Source of the DNA: Lates calcarifer
Lineage: Eukaryota > Chordata > Actinopteri > Centropomidae
NCBI RefSeq assembly: GCF_001640805.2
Contig: NC_066853.1
Location: forward strand, 26,366,378-26,430,377
Direction: 5' to 3'
Length of the DNA stretch: 64,000 nt
Position 1 is the first letter of the stretch. The number at the start of each line of letters is the position of its first letter. Below the pieces are notes generated by a model that had not been told where the DNA came from, searched no databases, and worked only from the letters and a program-made list of their open reading frames with translations. A program made the position numbers and the translations under genes. Positions 12,784 to 23,704 of this stretch are shown piece by piece.

Positions 12784-13400
12784 TTTTGTTTCACACTTAA
12801 AAAGTGGATCTGTAGGTCTGATTCATCGTAAATATTTTATATTGTCAGAGAGAGAGGAGGAGAGTCTGTTGTCTTTAAGCAATAAACACATTTTGTCTTT
12901 CTACAGTCATTTCCACATGACGCTGTAAATCCCAGTCATTGAGTCAGGTAGAAATATAGTTTGTCTAAAACATTTAGGATGATAAATCATTCCAACAAAA
13001 CATGATGAAACATCCTAATCATTAATCTAGATTACTGAATAATACATTTACAAACAGAATACTGACAAATGCACATCATTATTACATTTTTAAAAAATCA
13101 CTGCTGCCAATAGAAATATGGTTGACGTGCATTCAGAGCAATGAAGTGCATTTCATACTATGGTTTGACTGATGGAAGCACAGTGTAAATACAGAATCAC
13201 ACAAAAAGACTTAGAAGACCATCCATGCAACACTATGCTACTTTCCAGTTGTAGTTATTTCTGTTCTCTGATGGGTTGTTTGTGTGTGATCATCTTACAG
13301 TTGCTATATTTGAGAAGCTGTAAAATGTAGCCTAAAAAGTTATGTGTATTGATTTCAAATGTACAGTGTATCGCTTGGTCTGAAGCCTCAGTAAATGTTT

Positions 13401-15567
13401 TCAGACTGGATCTTTATCATCCAGGGTGATGCTGGCTGCTCGCAGACATTTTGCCTCATGATATTCAGCCTCATCTTGCACCAAAAACTGTGGGCTCTCA
13501 ACATCCACATAATCCTGCAAAGAAGAGAAGAGCAGCTTTAATTTAACCACAAGGGAGTTTTCGTTTAAAAAAAGACAAATCAATCTACTGTTTCTGCTCC
13601 CACACAGGAAGTCCTGTGTCTGACATTTACAGGTTGTATGAAGGTCCAGTTCAAGAGCAGTGTGTTCTGCCTACAGAAAGTCCACAGCTCGTTTCATTAG
13701 ATCACATTACACCACATCAGTGAGAGTTTCAGAGTCAGAACAGCTGGATCTTAAAACTACCTGTGATTGAAATCCTTGGAAATTACACTGAAATTGTAGA
13801 ATAAACTGTAGATAAATCTAATTCTTTCATGACAAAATACTGTGTACCATTATAGGACTTTAACCAAGGATGTAAAGTCATGTGGCTTCATATGCTAGGT
13901 GAAGGTCACAGAGGGTTTATTTTGCTTACTGCATCGTTTTCCATGATGTTCTCCAACATGTGGACAATGTCTGTGAATGAAGGTCTCAGAGTGTACGGCT
14001 CCAGCCAACAGTCTTGCATGATATCAATTCTGTGAAGTTTAGACATTTCATCAAGTTATATGCAACTGGGAACCAACTGTCATACATGATACTAAAATGT
14101 TATGATGTGAAACAGAGGCCTGGCCAAAGGTGTATTTAGTGATATGATGTTAGAGCTGGGGATAAGAATGACTCTGAATCAGTTCCCAAAGTTCAACTGA
14201 GATTTTGAGAGAAAACTGTTTCATTAATTAATGATGTTTGATCAATAATGAGGTCAGCCTCTAATATCACAGAGGCTTCTCTCAGACTACAGCTACAGCT
14301 GGCAATGAAATCTTATTTTATGAGCTGCATTGTGTAGTGTTATTAGTTGATGTTAAAAAGTAGTGTCTAAAACAGTGAGGAGAATTCACAGCATACCTTT
14401 TGGAATATCACATTAGATATTCAATATATTTTGATAATCAAAATATTTGTATTACTACTGTAATTATTGAATGAGTTTTGACTCACATCTCTGGTCTGCA
14501 GCCTTCAGGGTTTGTGTTTTTATGACCGATACAGATGTGGTACATCACTGCCTCTGATGTCTCCAGGTTTGGGTACGGTAAGGTACCTGGAAATATGATG
14601 TTTACATATGAGAAAAATTACAAAATAAAATACATGGACATGATAGTTTGTATTGATTAAATAAACTTTTCCACTCTGTAAAAATCCATTTTATTACCAA
14701 GGGTCTGAAGTTTTAATTCAGTCATTTTGTAAGAATAAGCATCAGCATACTGTGGCCATCATCACGGTCATATAGACCAAGAGCACTAATCTGTGTTACC
14801 CAAAGAGTCAGTTCATCCAAATGACCAATTAAACTAACTTTTTTTAATTTACCTCTAGTCATATGCAGCCATGCAGATATTTTTGGTTTGTTTTACAGTC
14901 AAATTAAAGGATTGTGTCAATTAAGTAACATTTTGAAAACTCTGGCTCCACTCCAGTGTGAAGAGGTGAAATGAATTTTCAGTTAACAATTTTCACGGGG
15001 ACTATAAGAACTTTCTGTTTGGTTTTTGTTTTTTCACTGTAGCTTTTTCAGTACTGCGAGTCAGTGATCATTTTTAAAATTCTGTTTTCAGTAAAACCCT
15101 CTAATTTGACTGGCAGTGGAACAACTGTCTATAACTAAAACTCTCTGTGATACATGACTGACTTTAGATAAAGAGCGTGTTTAGAAATTACACCTGAACA
15201 ACTAATGGAGGTCAAAATGACCATGCAGGTTTTCAGGTGGACAAAAAGGAGCTTCCAACATACAGCAGTGGGCCGACCAACCATCAGCTGCACCTGCCAT
15301 TACCTGAGCCATGGACTCACCAAATGTCTGCATCTCCCACAGCACGATGCCAAAGGCCCACACATCTCCTTTGAAGCTGTAGTAGTTGTTCTTGAAGTAC
15401 TCAGGTGGGTACCAGCGCAGCGGCACTCGCTGCTGTACAAGTTACACACAACTGAAAATGTGATTTTTCACTCAGGAATATAACCTGTGAAAACTGTTCA
15501 TCCCATTAAAACTGAAACTCGCTTCACAGACCAACAGAAATAACAGAAATAAAGGTGGGACATCACC

Positions 15568-15640
<73 letters not shown>

Positions 15641-18600
15641 TAATGAGTTCATGGTGGAAATTATGAGTACATTTTGTGCAGTGTTAATGACACTGCTGTT
15701 CTTTGACATTAAGACCACGTCTTTCTGCAACTGTGGTTTCCTGTTCAGAGGATGTCGCTAAATCCTCCTGAACACACACACACACACACAGAATATAGAA
15801 TACAGATTCTTTTTGAGTAGCAGATGAACAGATAGCAACTTTGATAACAGTTGAAATGGTTTCACAGCCGGGAGCAGAAATGGAAAAAGTTTGAGCCTTT
15901 GAATTTCAACTGGGAACAGAACATGACTGAAGGTGATACCAGATGTGATCAAATGTAACACAAGTTGGGATCAAAAGGGAAACATAGTGTGATCAAAATG
16001 ACACTATAGCACAGAATATGTTCAGACTGACACAAGATGAGACCTTAAGTCTCATATGGTTTGACTAAAAGTGCCACATGGTCCCTTTTAAGCACATAAT
16101 GCATATTTAATGAATAAATGCTTGTGTTGTTGCCGGGCAACATGGTGACATAGCAGATGGCACAGTACAAAAGGATGGATTCAATAATGTTACAATAATC
16201 AGGCATACCGGTGGACTGTCAAAAAGTCAGTAACATATTTACCAGCCCTGTGTGTGAAATCTCTAACAACAACTGTAGGATTTACTCTGCGTGTGGTTCA
16301 TTTTGTCTTACCCGTGGGTTTCTCCAGCGGCTGCTATGGCGACTCGTAATGCGGGTTAAGTCTCGGGCCAGGCCGAACTCTGCCACCTTGACCTCCCAGG
16401 GAAACTTATTGACCACGATATTCCTCAGAGCCAAGTCACAGTGCACAATCTGCAGGAAAGACCAGGAAAGACCACACTGACACTGCTCATGGATTTTATG
16501 TGTGTATGTGCATTTATGTGTGTATATGTGTGTATATGTGTAAAGAACTTATGGGACATGTGTCTGGTCAGGTTATCACCATTTTGGAGCGTAGGTGCTG
16601 CATGGCCAGAGCGATGTGGTAAGAGGCGATGGTGAAGAGGCTCTGCAGTTCAGGATCTGCACTCAGGTGGCCTCTGTTGGTCTGCAGGAAGGTCCTCAGA
16701 GTGCCGTAGCTTACATACTCCATGATCAGAATGTAAGGCTCTGTACAAAGCAAATCACACTGAAACACACTCACAGAGAGACAATCTGGGGACAGAGGTT
16801 CTTTCTACAGCCTGCTGGAACCAGTGTTTTACTCGCAGAGTGATCACAGCCTGTGTGTAAATGCCTCTCACCCTCAGTGGTGTTCCAGTCCAGTAACTGG
16901 AGGATGTTCTTGTGGTGCACCAGTTTCCTCATGATGGAGACCTCTATGTCCACATGCTTGGGACGGACGCCTCAGAGGGAAAAGACCAAAAAAAACCAAA
17001 AAAAAACAAGTGGGGTAAAAAAAAAAAAAAGTTTCTTTTGTAAGTTGGGTGAAATGAAATGAACATAAATACATTAACATGACTAGAGGATGAAATGTCA
17101 AAATCATGGCAACACTTACACCTGTGCAGTTCTATTTGGTTTCAAGGTCAATTTTGTGACATAAACAAATTTGGAAACACTGTTTAGGTGTGGAAAAAGC
17201 TACAGCTCTGTCTGAGTGTGAGGGAGGAAGTAGAGGTGGGCTTATCTTCATATTCTCCCTCACACTTATACCACAGCTTCAACATCATAAACAGTGGCAC
17301 TGTTTGTCATCTGACCCTCTGATAAGTCACACGAGAAGCATGTGAAATCACACTAAAAATATCAGTTTACACAGCTCATAAATGGTTGATAATGGCATCT
17401 CCATTCATTTACAGTGCTTCTTTAATGAAATGAAAATGAATGAAATGCTTACCACTGAGTGTTCTGTTTACACCTCTCTTACTGCTTACACTGACTTCAG
17501 TTTAGCAGGATAAACTGTGGGTGTTTTATCTCAACCACTGATGCTAGTTTTTGCCTCCAGGGGCTGCATTGCCTCAAAAGAAACTGTCAGAGTGGTCCAG
17601 TCATACCTTCCTTGCTGATCTTGCATGTGAACATGTTGTGGCCTTTACACGTCCCTCTGGTCATCCTGGCCTGGTAGAAGACGCCCTCCTTCCCTGCTTT
17701 GATCAGCTGCAGCAGGTTCAGGTCTGACTTAGTGAAATGAGGAACCTTGAGTAGACGACATGAAATATTAATACAATGTGGCTGCAACAACACAGAGCAG
17801 AACATGAGTGGATCACTGAGGACACTGAGAGGACATCCAACACCTAACCAACACCACGGTACCATCCAGGTCATGTCCACATGGCACCACAGCTGTTTTA
17901 TTTTGGCTCTTTATTAGGAACACCTGTACACCTGCTTGTCTATGCAGTTATCCAAACAACCAACCACGTGGCAGCAGTGCAGTGTATTAAATCATGCAGT
18001 GTATTAAATCAGGTCAGGAGCTTCAGTTAAAATGCTCAGTGAGTGTATGTGTCACATATCCAGTTAACATCCTGTTTATCCATCTTGCTTGAGATGTTTC
18101 CTCTGCTGTGTCATCAGCTGACTGGACTAAAATACATGTAGATCTGACAGTGTGGGGTATTTCTATCTGCATCATGAGGATGTTGGTGCAGTAGTGGTAC
18201 CTGCTGCAGGCCTTTCCACAGCCTCCTGGATGAGGACCTGACTGTGCTGCTCTGCTGCAGGGGAGTCTGGAGAGGGAGCTCCTCCTCCCCCTCCTCCTCC
18301 ACCGCTGGGATGGGCCTCACAGGTACGAAGGGAGCTTCTGGCCGAGGGACAGCACTCGGCAACGTCTTGATCCCCTGCAGCTCCCGTATGGTATGGGCCA
18401 AAAAATGATATCTACAAGAATATAAAGTTTACACTGGCAGTGACATTGTCTCTTGTTGGAGGGTAAAGAATGTATTTCACAAGAAATTCAGCAATAAAAC
18501 ATGATATGAAGTGAATATCATTGATCATTTTGTTACAATACAATGTTCTGCTGAGAAACCTTGGGTTCTAGCATTTATCTTGATGTTACTTTGACACGTA

Positions 18601-21600
18601 CCACCGACTAAATATTGTTACAGACCAAGCACAGCCCCCCATGGCAAAAGCACTCCCCAATGGCAGGAATCCCTACCCCAGCAGCACAACACTCCAACCA
18701 CACCACATCCCACAGATGCTGGATCAGATTGTGATCTGGGGAGTTTGGAGGCCCCAACTCCCTGGGCTCTTTGTCATGTTCCTGGAGACATTTCTGAGCA
18801 GTTTTTGTGGCGTGGTGGTTGCACTGTCCTGCTGGGGGAGGCCCCTGCTATTAGGGAGTGCCATTGTCATGTTGAGTAACAATTTGTCAACAGTATGCAA
18901 AGAGTGATGTGCCTTTAAAAGAGTACTGCAATAAGCTGATTTTAAAGAAGTAATATGTGGAAATGGTATTATCAGTATTCACTGTTTTAAAAAAAAGACA
19001 CGTGGTGTATATATGTTATGTGTGAGTAGATGTTAGTGTTCACTGCATGCTTGCTTTGTGTGAAAAAGACATATAATTAAAAAAAAATGAAGGAAGGAAG
19101 AGTTAAGAAATAATGTGGTAAAAATAAAGGTGACTTAGTTTTAATAAAAAGTAAATACAATCAGAACAGGCCAGAACATAATGGAGTAAAGCAGAGTGAG
19201 AAAAGGCCAAATGAGGACAGGGTCTGCCCTGAACACGACCCTGCAAGCTGGAGTGCAGCCAGAAGAAAAGCACTGGGGCTTTCCAGAAAACAGTGGCCTT
19301 GAAGAGAAGATAAGAGTCTATTTTTAGAGCCCAGGTGCTTCTCAAAAGGCAGTGACCTTGAAGATAACATGTGAGAGAAATTATTTTTTTGGGGAGCCCC
19401 AAGATAGACATCTAAATGAACCAATGTTTAGTGGTGTAAATTGGTTAGACCAGTAAAATGACCTGAGAGGCGTGGAAAGCCACAGCCAAAACTGTATAAA
19501 AAATAGACAAAGCCAGGTGTACTTTGAACTAAATGTTCATTTTATCATGCTAATATGCTGACACTGACAATGCTGACATGCTGCTGTTTAGTAGGTTATA
19601 CAATATCTTTATCATCTCATCCTGACAGAGATGAAATTGCCTGTACTGTTATTTTGTGACTTTCCGTCCAAGACATTTCACTCAAAACCAAACTTTCAAC
19701 CTGCTCATGGTGCTAGTGGTAAACTCATGACCAATCATGACCACCCTGGAGCCACACTAATGTGGTTTAAAATGCTGCCCAACCTGTGTGAACACAGAGC
19801 CTGACATTAACAGAAAAACAGCTGTGTAACATGTGAACTCAAAGAGCGTGATGTTGTACAATAAAGTCACTGAAACCTTAACGTAGACTTTGTCAAGATT
19901 GAAAGTGAGGAAAATAGAACTTCACCTCCTTCAGTGTGTAAATCACATAAAAAAAAAACATAAAGACAACAAACAACAACACAGATATAATATGTCGAGC
20001 TGAAAACTCTGGTCTGCAGCAAGACAGACATGAGTGGCAGTAGGTTAGCCTGTGGTGAATTTCAGTGAATTGATGGCGTGGCCAATTTCACAGCATAACA
20101 GGAAAACCACAAGTGTAACTAACAACAATGAAAATGTCTGCATTCCATCTGTAGGTGTTTACTGCTGCACTGTGTTTATTAGGACTTACAATCATTACTG
20201 TTGTTAGTTAAGGTTGTGGTTGGAGTTAGGTTACACCTGTGCTGTTATAGTAAGGTTAGTCAGCTGTGAAAAAGGTTGCTGTGTAAACTGATCTCAGTTT
20301 TCAAAGTACATCACATGAAACTCTATGCAGGATTAGATTTACTATGTATGACTGAACCAGGTAATAGCATATCTAGGGTTGCAAAATTCTGGGAATTTTC
20401 AAAGTTGGAAACTTTCCATGGGAATTAATGGAAATATATGGGAATTAATGGGAACTAATGGGAATAAATTTTCTAAATCACAGGTTAACATATAACAGGG
20501 AACTTGTAGTTGCAAAAACATCTTGCAGTATAATCTTGGTTAAAACAACCAGATTTAGTGTAAATTCAGTTGAATTTCTCCACTGCACTGTGCACTCCTC
20601 CATCACATGCACATGTTGATATATAGAGTCCTGCTCACTTCGGCCACACTGCTGCGTCTGAGCCCACTGACTACATCCAGTCAGTTTGGATCAGATTACT
20701 GGGCTCTTTGATCTGTGCCACTAAAGTTTAACTAGCAAAAAATAAATCAACGTGTTAATACAGTAGCCACCTAACAGGTAAAAGGGAGATGCTAAATGTA
20801 AGCTAGCTAACACCATTTTATTGACAATTTCAGTCCGGTTCTGCTCGAGGTTTCTGCCTCTTAAAAGGAAGTTTTCCCTCTTCACTGTCGCCTAGTGCTG
20901 CTCATGGTGAGAACTGTTGGGTCTTTCTTTGTAAATGTAATTATATAAAGAGTCTAGACCTGCTCTATATGGAAAGTTCCTTGAGATTCTGAGAACTTCT
21001 GTTGTGATGCTGTTTCTTCTGCCTTCTGCCAGATTTCTGTTTATACAGGACTGTGGCTTACAGTTTGATTCAGCAGCTGATTGAGGAGTGTTCATCTGTT
21101 CACTTAGTCCATTTCTTTTCAATTATCCAGCATCAATTGTAAAAAATTCCAATTCCAAAATTTCCCAGCTTAACTTCCCATTTTAACCATCCCACTTCCC
21201 AGTTTTCTTCCCCTTTGCAACCCCAAGCATATGCATGCATGTACTGAAGGCAACTGCATTTGATGAATGCTACACTCACTTGGTTTCAGCTGATTTCAGT
21301 ATAAAAATCAATCTTAGGACAATTTGACCAAAGATAAATGAAAAGACACTGACACCACATCGTCCAGTGATCGTCCTTATGACAGTATTTGGCCTCTCTT
21401 ACTTTCTGAGACACACGAGCCCCAGCAGTGTCACTGTGAAGATGGTGAAGGAGAGAACTCCGATGAGTATGTAGTTGAACCAGTCTGGGGACTGACCTGA
21501 AAAATCCAACAGGACAGAAAGACTCAGATCCAACACGCTCTCACAACGTCAACCTGAACTAGCCGAATGTGAATCTTGTGAAGCCTGAGAGCTCACCTGG

Positions 21601-21618
21601 GCAGGTGGAATTAGACAT
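13401..21618 (-). CDS. styk1: STYK1-like single-pass transmembrane (pseudo)kinase, complete, 11 coding exons
   Basis: Exons: 21597-21618, 21403-21496, 18201-18411, 17607-17745, 16872-16970, 16580-16740, 16312-16449, 15321-15432, 14487-14586, 13930-14029, 13401-13514; all phases close, giving 429 residues (human STYK1 has 422). A very short outside segment with an NST glycosylation site (residues 3-5) leads to one membrane helix (about 16-37), a Pro/Glu-rich linker (40-109) and a tyrosine-kinase-type domain (about 120-392). The loop AGKEGVF (126-132) replaces GxGxxG; Lys151 (FTCKIS) is kept. The catalytic loop reads HCDLALRN (245-252) instead of HRDLAARN, and DFG is EFG (266-268). PPE (298-300), GDVWAFGIVLWE and CWLEPYTLRPSF are typical of the C-lobe. 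The tail has YVDV (394) and AEYHEA (410). Start choice: the ATG at 21,618 is the only one in frame; a TAA lies just upstream. STYK1 fits best by length, layout and the VPxxxLxxLxxI block, but another fish receptor-like kinase is possible. Confidence 0.8.
15571..15640. repeat. Compound (AT)n-(AG)n microsatellite
   Basis: An (AT) run of about 50 bases is directly followed by a 20-base (AG) run. It lies in an intron of the STYK1-like gene, about 140 bases upstream (in transcript sense) of the exon at 15,321-15,432. A short (CA) run follows at 15,770-15,790. Confidence 0.95.
17908..18050 (+). mobile_element. End of a Tc1-like DNA transposon
   Basis: The text TTATTAGGAACACCTGTACA and the following CACGTGGCAGCAGTGCAGTG-type sequence match, from memory, the terminal non-coding part of a widespread teleost Tc1/mariner family. 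A short duplication (GTGTATTAAATCA repeated at about 17,980-18,012) is internal. The coding part is absent. It lies in the intron just downstream of the linker exon of the STYK1-like gene. Confidence 0.5.
18535..18885. mobile_element. Two opposed fragments of Tc1-like transposase
   Basis: From 18,535 to about 18,690 the plus strand carries a decayed piece of the transposase core region. From about 18,700 to 18,885 the same family region appears on the minus strand, including a QQDSAT-like remnant of the QQDNAPCHTA catalytic block. The segments 18,641-18,708 and 18,810-18,876 are inverted copies of each other with roughly three quarters of bases matching. The family assignment comes from memory; the inverted relation is visible directly. 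Confidence 0.55.
20374..21225. mobile_element. Non-autonomous hAT-type element
   Basis: The ends are TAGGGTTGCAAAA on the left and the complement of TGGGGTTGCAAAG on the right. They are flanked by AGCATATC (20,366-20,373) and AGCATATG (21,226-21,233), an 8-base target duplication with one mismatch, as expected for hAT elements. The interior has no transposase and carries tandem GGGAATTAATGG-like units near the left end. It lies in the intron between the membrane-helix exon and the linker exon of the STYK1-like gene. Confidence 0.75.
20831..21015 (+). repeat. Retroelement 3' tail nested in the hAT element
   Basis: The segment with GTTTCTGCCTCTTAAAAGGA, CACTGTCGCCTAGTGCTGC and TCTAGACCTGCTCTATATGG matches a common teleost non-LTR or SINE tail. 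The same family occurs in the opposite orientation at 57,579-57,680 and 58,056-58,265. It lies wholly inside the hAT element at 20,374-21,225. Confidence 0.65.
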
Positions 21619-22599
21619 ATCATCTGCTTACTGAGGGGAACATTGTCTCAGGTACGGGGCAGGGGTAAACGGCAGTCTGAAGGATGGGTATTGTGGTGAT
21701 CCAAATAAACGTTGAGCAGAAAGAATGTTTGTAAAATTTAATATACAATCAGGCAAATGGGACTTTCTTTAAAATGAGTAATGACATTAATCACAACATG
21801 ATGAAGGTTGTAGAGGCTGTGGTGTGATGTATGATCAGAGCTGTGGCTGTTTGATTCTGTCAAACCTGGAGCCCAAAACAATAAGAACACACTGGAAGAG
21901 ACACACTCTCATTACATGTTTTATTAGAACATAAATCAGCCTTACCTGTGTTTACTGATGAACACCGGCTGGATTAAAACCATCCTTTAACTGACTGGGA
22001 CGCTGGTCAGAAAACAGTGAAGCAGTCTGTCCGGATATGTCCACTATTTATTCTGTTTGAAGCCACTGAAAAATACTCAAACCCTTCACAAGTTCAGCCA
22101 TGTGTTGTGTAAACCTCTAACCTGTCTGCATTGTCACCAGCAGGAGCTTTCATTGCATGTCAACCACAACATGAGCAGAGGAAATGAACAGTAGCAGCAG
22201 GTGGTTGGAGATGCATGAAACTCTGAATCACATTCTGCCTGATGTTCAGTGTGATTGTCACAGTCACATCAACTCTCCCAAACATTAACACCTTGCTTAA
22301 ATGGGCAGTGTAAAGTAATGACTGATCACTGATGAGACTGTCTGAGTTTCAGATGAAACTAAAATGTAAAATGAGGCACACGATAACCCAAGTTTAACTG
22401 GTGTTGTTGTTCCCAGACCACATAAGTAAGTTTGCCATGTTTTTTTCAACCAAAAAATTCCAAAAATTGTTAAATCTCTTTCATCTCTATGTAAACTTAT
22501 GGAGACAATAAAGCATAAATGGGTCTTTTACAGACATTTAAAAAAGTAATTTACCACCTGACTGATGAGATCACTCTATTGTAATTTAATAGAAAAGTG

Positions 22600-23020
22600 A
22601 CTGAAGAAGTATTCAGATCAGTAACATTTCAACCATGTAGAAATTACTACAAGTAGAAGTCCTTCATTTAAATGAATATATGAGTAAGTAGTAGTACTAA
22701 TAAGTACTACATCAGTGAAATGCAGATAAACTATCAAAAGTAAAAGTAGTCATTGTGCAGAATGGTTACGCTGATCATCTTAATGCTGTAGCTATTGGAG
22801 GTGGAGTTAACTTTGAATATATTTGGTACTGTATGACCATGTATATTACTTGCATATACTACTGCATCATAGGTCTTTAAAATCATCTCTTAACTACTAT
22901 AGCTTGCCTCCACAATATTTGCACAAAGTATTTTAATCGTGTAAAGTAGTATATAATAGAACTAATCAGTGAAAGTAGTCTACTTCAAAACTGTACCTAA
23001 GTACAGTACTTAAGTGAAAC
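22600..23020. repeat. AGTA-rich dispersed teleost repeat
   Basis: Recurrent AGTAAGTAGTAGTAC and GTACTTAAGTGAAAC type text surrounds a GTAGTCATTGTGCAGAATGG core. This resembles a high-copy fish repeat, with a weaker relative at about 10,700-11,060. No terminal structure could be fixed. Not coding. Confidence 0.4.
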
Positions 23021-23559
23021 TGGATAGATCTATGCTAGTCTTGTGTCAAGCATAGCAGCTAATGATGAGGGAATAAACTGTGTTAATGTGTCAGTCAGGA
23101 TTAGAAGAGTGGTAGAAAAGAAAAGCCTCTTTTCATGGTGCGTAGGGGAGAAATATGTGTTTCAGTGTTTGATTCGGGGAATTTGCTGCAGAGACCCTGT
23201 GTGTGGTTTCCTCTCTCAGCTGCAGACAAACTGCACCAACAGTATGTTACTCTACACTGAGGAAGGAAAATTACAGCTATTTAAAACACAGCTACACTAA
23301 CACTTTGAAGTGCTGATACCAGTATGCTATCATGGTCACAATGACCATGATAAGTGTTAATATGCAGTGATGCAGCTGTAATGTTTATCATGAAAACCAT
23401 CCTAGTTTAGCATGTTAGCTTGCTGACATTTGCTAATTAGCACTAAATACAAAGAAAAATATAAAGTACTAATCCTTTGAGGAAAATGGTTTTACAGTCT
23501 GAACTTCCCATCGTTTATGTTGTAAATCTGTTACAGTGTATCGCCGTATATCTAAATTG

Positions 23560-23704
23560 TAAAGTTATACTTATGTGATCTTTTAAATACTTTTTATATT
23601 TTTTACCTTCTGTTTATCTTTTTCATATTGCACTGTGGTGGGAAGCTGCTCACTAACATTTCATTGTACTTGTACAATGACAATAAAGATTCTGATTCTG
23701 ATTC
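23560..23704 (+). mobile_element. LINE-type 3' tail
   Basis: The stretch ends with TTTCATTGTACTTGTACAAT, then GACAATAAAG and a short (ATTCTG)n run. This is the usual 3' end of fish L2-like non-LTR retrotransposons. No reverse transcriptase coding sequence remains upstream. Confidence 0.55.

Noticed and set aside
15304..15320. Extending the STYK1-like exon to a GTAATG donor at 15,302-15,303
   Set aside because: That border leaves the next exon out of phase with a stop. The GTGAGT donor at 15,319-15,320 restores the typical TFGTLPYPNL sequence.
18641..18907. 88-codon plus-strand protein
   Set aside because: It reads antisense through a decayed Tc1-like transposase region; not a gene.
13401..21618. 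Assignment to FGFR, RET or KIT family receptors
   Set aside because: The outer segment is only about 15 residues, the glycine loop and DFG motifs are altered, and the total length fits STYK1; classical receptors have large ectodomains and intact motifs.
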